Below, piece by piece: positions 34,918-36,519 of a stretch of 36,519 bases of DNA. The stretch's first letter is position 1, and every line of letters begins with the position of its first letter. The stretch comes from Lachnospiraceae bacterium (GTDB lineage Bacteria > Bacillota > Clostridia > Lachnospirales > Lachnospiraceae), in NCBI GenBank assembly GCA_017624235.1, contig JAGANL010000019.1:1-36519 (forward strand). The letters are read 5' to 3'. Both the position numbers and the translations under genes were made by a program. The notes under the pieces are model-generated. The model was not told the DNA's origin, made no database searches, and saw nothing but the letters and a program-made list of their open reading frames with translations.

Positions 34918-36324
34918 ATGCAGTGTTATAATTGCGGATGTACTTTGTCAGAAAAGGATTTTTGTACGGCCTGCGGTGCAGATGTCTCTGTATATAAAAA
35001 AATCATAGGCACGTCGAACCGTTTTTACAATGACGGGCTGGAAAAAGCAGGAGTCAGAGACTTGTCCGGAGCGGTCAACAGTCTGCGGCAGAGTCTGAAA
35101 TTTAATAAGAATAATATCGAGGCCAGAAATCTTCTTGGGCTGGTCTATTTTGAAATGGGCGAGGCGGTGGCAGCCTTAAGCGAATGGGTCATCAGCAAGA
35201 ATCTACGGCCCAATAAAAACATTGCCGATGATTATCTGAATATGATACAAAGCAATCAGGGCAGGCTGGATACCCTGAATCAGACGATTAAGAAATACAA
35301 TCAGGCACTGGCTTACTGCCATCAGGAAAGTCTGGATCTGGCGGTCATACAGCTCAAAAAGGTGCTGTCTCTGAATCCGAATTTTATCCGGGCACACCAG
35401 CTGTTAGCGCTTCTTTATATCAATCAGGAGGACTGGGAGAAGGCCAGACGGGAGCTGATAAAGTGCCAGAAAATTGATGCCAATAATACGACCACACTCC
35501 GCTATATGAAGGAAGTGGATGCGATGCTTGCCGTGACCGAGAACGGAAGGGGCAAGGAAAAGAAGAAGAAGGATGACGATGTCATCAAGTATCAGAGCGG
35601 CAATGAGACGATCATCCAGCCGGTAGGTACAAGAGAATCCAGCGGAGTATCCACTCTATTGAATATGGGAATCGGAATCGTAATCGGTATTGCGATTGCC
35701 TGCTTCCTGATCCTGCCGGCCAGATTGAAGACGGCAGACAGTGCGGTAAGGGAGGAACTGCGAAAGGTCAGTGAACAGAATGATTTAAAGACTGCCAATA
35801 TAGCGGAGCTGGAGCAGAAGATTGCAGAGCTGACACAGAATAATACCGATATCCAGTCACAGTTGGATCACTATGAAGGAACGGATGGCACCATGGAGGC
35901 CATCGGATATCTGATGGATGCGGTCAATGCTTATCTGACGAATCCGGAGGATATTTCGGCAGTGTCACAGAATTTGGAAAAAATCGGTGCAGAGACGGTA
36001 GAAAACAGTGGAAGCAAGGCCTTTATCGGTCTGTATGAGAAGCTGTTGGAGACAGTCGGGCCAACTATTGCGGAGAGCTATTATGATACAGGCTATGATT
36101 CCTACCGCAGAGAGATGTATGATGAAGCGATTCCGAATCTGCAGAAGGCAGTGGAATTTGATCCGGCCAATGGAGATGCGCTATTGTATCTGGGTAACTG
36201 CTACCGCAATACGGGGAAAAAGGAAGAAGCCACTAAAATCTATGAGCAGGTGGTGAGCCAGTTTGAAGGTACGGAAAAAGCCAGAAAGGCGCAGAGCTTT
36301 TTGAATGAAATGAAGGAAGAATAG
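34918..36324 (+). CDS. Zinc-ribbon/TPR membrane protein
   Basis: The 468-residue protein starts with a zinc ribbon (Cys3-x2-Cys6 and Cys16-x2-Cys19 in CYNCGCTLSEKDFCTACGAD). Tetratricopeptide repeats follow (about 35-205), then a basic stretch and a single membrane segment (about 246-268, IGIVIGIAIACFLIL). A coiled coil follows (about 275-325), then another TPR region (about 385-465, SYYDTGYDSYRREMYDEAIPNLQKAVEFDPANGDALLYLGNCYRNTGKKEEA-type text). This looks like a membrane-anchored scaffold with the N-terminus in the cytoplasm. Family function is unknown to me. It is the last gene before a strong terminator. Confidence 0.85.
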   Translation: MQCYNCGCTLSEKDFCTACGADVSVYKKIIGTSNRFYNDGLEKAGVRDLSGAVNSLRQSLKFNKNNIEARNLLGLVYFEMGEAVAALSEWVISKNLRPNKNIADDYLNMIQSNQGRLDTLNQTIKKYNQALAYCHQESLDLAVIQLKKVLSLNPNFIRAHQLLALLYINQEDWEKARRELIKCQKIDANNTTTLRYMKEVDAMLAVTENGRGKEKKKKDDDVIKYQSGNETIIQPVGTRESSGVSTLLNMGIGIVIGIAIACFLILPARLKTADSAVREELRKVSEQNDLKTANIAELEQKIAELTQNNTDIQSQLDHYEGTDGTMEAIGYLMDAVNAYLTNPEDISAVSQNLEKIGAETVENSGSKAFIGLYEKLLETVGPTIAESYYDTGYDSYRREMYDEAIPNLQKAVEFDPANGDALLYLGNCYRNTGKKEEATKIYEQVVSQFEGTEKARKAQSFLNEMKEE

Positions 36325-36344
36325 ATCAGGAAGAGCGACACGAA

Positions 36345-36377
36345 AGAGAACATGCAAAACAGCATGTTCTCTTTTTA
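36345..36377 (+). terminator. Terminator of the valS-TPR operon and group IIC intron target
   Basis: AGAGAACATGC (36345-36355) pairs perfectly with GCATGTTCTCT (36362-36372), followed by TTTTT. A group II intron starts four to five bases after the T-run, as expected for class C introns, which insert downstream of terminator hairpins. Confidence 0.93.
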
Positions 36378-36381
36378 CGTT

Positions 36382-36519
36382 GTGCGCCTTGCGGCGCACG
36401 TTTCTAATGGGTGAAAGTCCCTAATCCGCCCTAGTAGTGGGAAGGATACAGCCAAAGACAAGGGTGTCCATCGTGAGGTGGAATCTGAAGGAAGTCGGAT
36501 GGCAAATCTCTGGTCTGAC
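36382..36519 (+). mobile_element. Group IIC intron, 5' end (domain I, truncated by window edge)
   Basis: The intron begins GTGCG at 36382, matching the GUGYG 5' splice consensus. GTGCGCC (36382-36388) pairs with GGCGCAC to form the first stem. GGGTGAAAGTCCC, then AAGGGTGTCC and GGAATCTGAAGGAAGTCGG further on match domain I of bacterial class C introns, as I remember the Oceanobacillus iheyensis intron. The copy is cut by the window end, so the reverse transcriptase is not visible. The insertion site directly after the terminator is the class C signature. Confidence 0.92.

Noticed and set aside
1-36519. Window as a complete circular plasmid because its two ends are intron halves
   Set aside because: The edges would join as 5' part then 3' part with most of the intron missing, and the gene content (valS, folC, asnA, nfo) is chromosomal.

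Overview
The window looks like chromosomal DNA from an anaerobic low-GC Firmicute, most likely a Lachnospiraceae (Clostridium cluster XIVa) relative. The reasons are a T-box-controlled valS, a PadR-DUF1700-DUF4097-PspC cassette, an HPr-like protein without the catalytic His, a radical SAM/DUF4130 DNA-repair pair, an ECF-type vitamin B6 uptake gene and strong AGGAGG-type ribosome binding sites. The taxonomic call is inference from gene content. No rRNA, tRNA, CRISPR array or prophage was seen.

Layout. Positions 1-140 are the 3' end of a group IIC intron: the last codons of its reverse transcriptase, domain V and domain VI. Then asnA and pepT (minus strand). A 281-bp foldback element (2554-2834) separates asnA from a DNA-repair neighbourhood: a radical SAM protein, a DUF4130 partner, an HPr-like protein, a nuclease-helicase fusion and, convergently, endonuclease IV (nfo). 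A second copy of the foldback element (9514-9810, opposite orientation) lies between nfo and a GH13 glucosidase. Next come an MFS transporter, the PadR envelope-type operon, a VOC protein, a B6 salvage pair (S component and kinase), a MarR-controlled heterodimeric ABC exporter, a polar amino-acid ABC importer, tcdA, a chemoreceptor broken by one in-frame TGA, and an esterase. The last block is a T-box leader followed by valS, a FapA-like protein, folC, a small protein and a zinc-ribbon/TPR membrane protein. It ends in a terminator directly followed by the 5' end of another group IIC intron (36382 onward).

The most unusual feature is the pair of foldback elements. Each has long outer arms that pair almost perfectly (59 of 59 positions in A with one wobble and one mismatch; 67 of 67 in B). 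The arm sequences have diverged between the copies, but changes in one arm are matched in the other. The inner part of the arms is conserved and asymmetric. The centre carries two small hairpins per copy, and all four hairpins present A-N-GGA-U at the tip when read in the element's own orientation. This matches the loop motif bound by CsrA/RsmA proteins. I recognise no named RNA or mobile-element family. A structured RNA, possibly a CsrA-binding RNA, or a foldback mobile element are the leading explanations.

Both window edges lie inside same-orientation group IIC introns, which suggests that the window is an assembly contig ending in a multicopy repeat.
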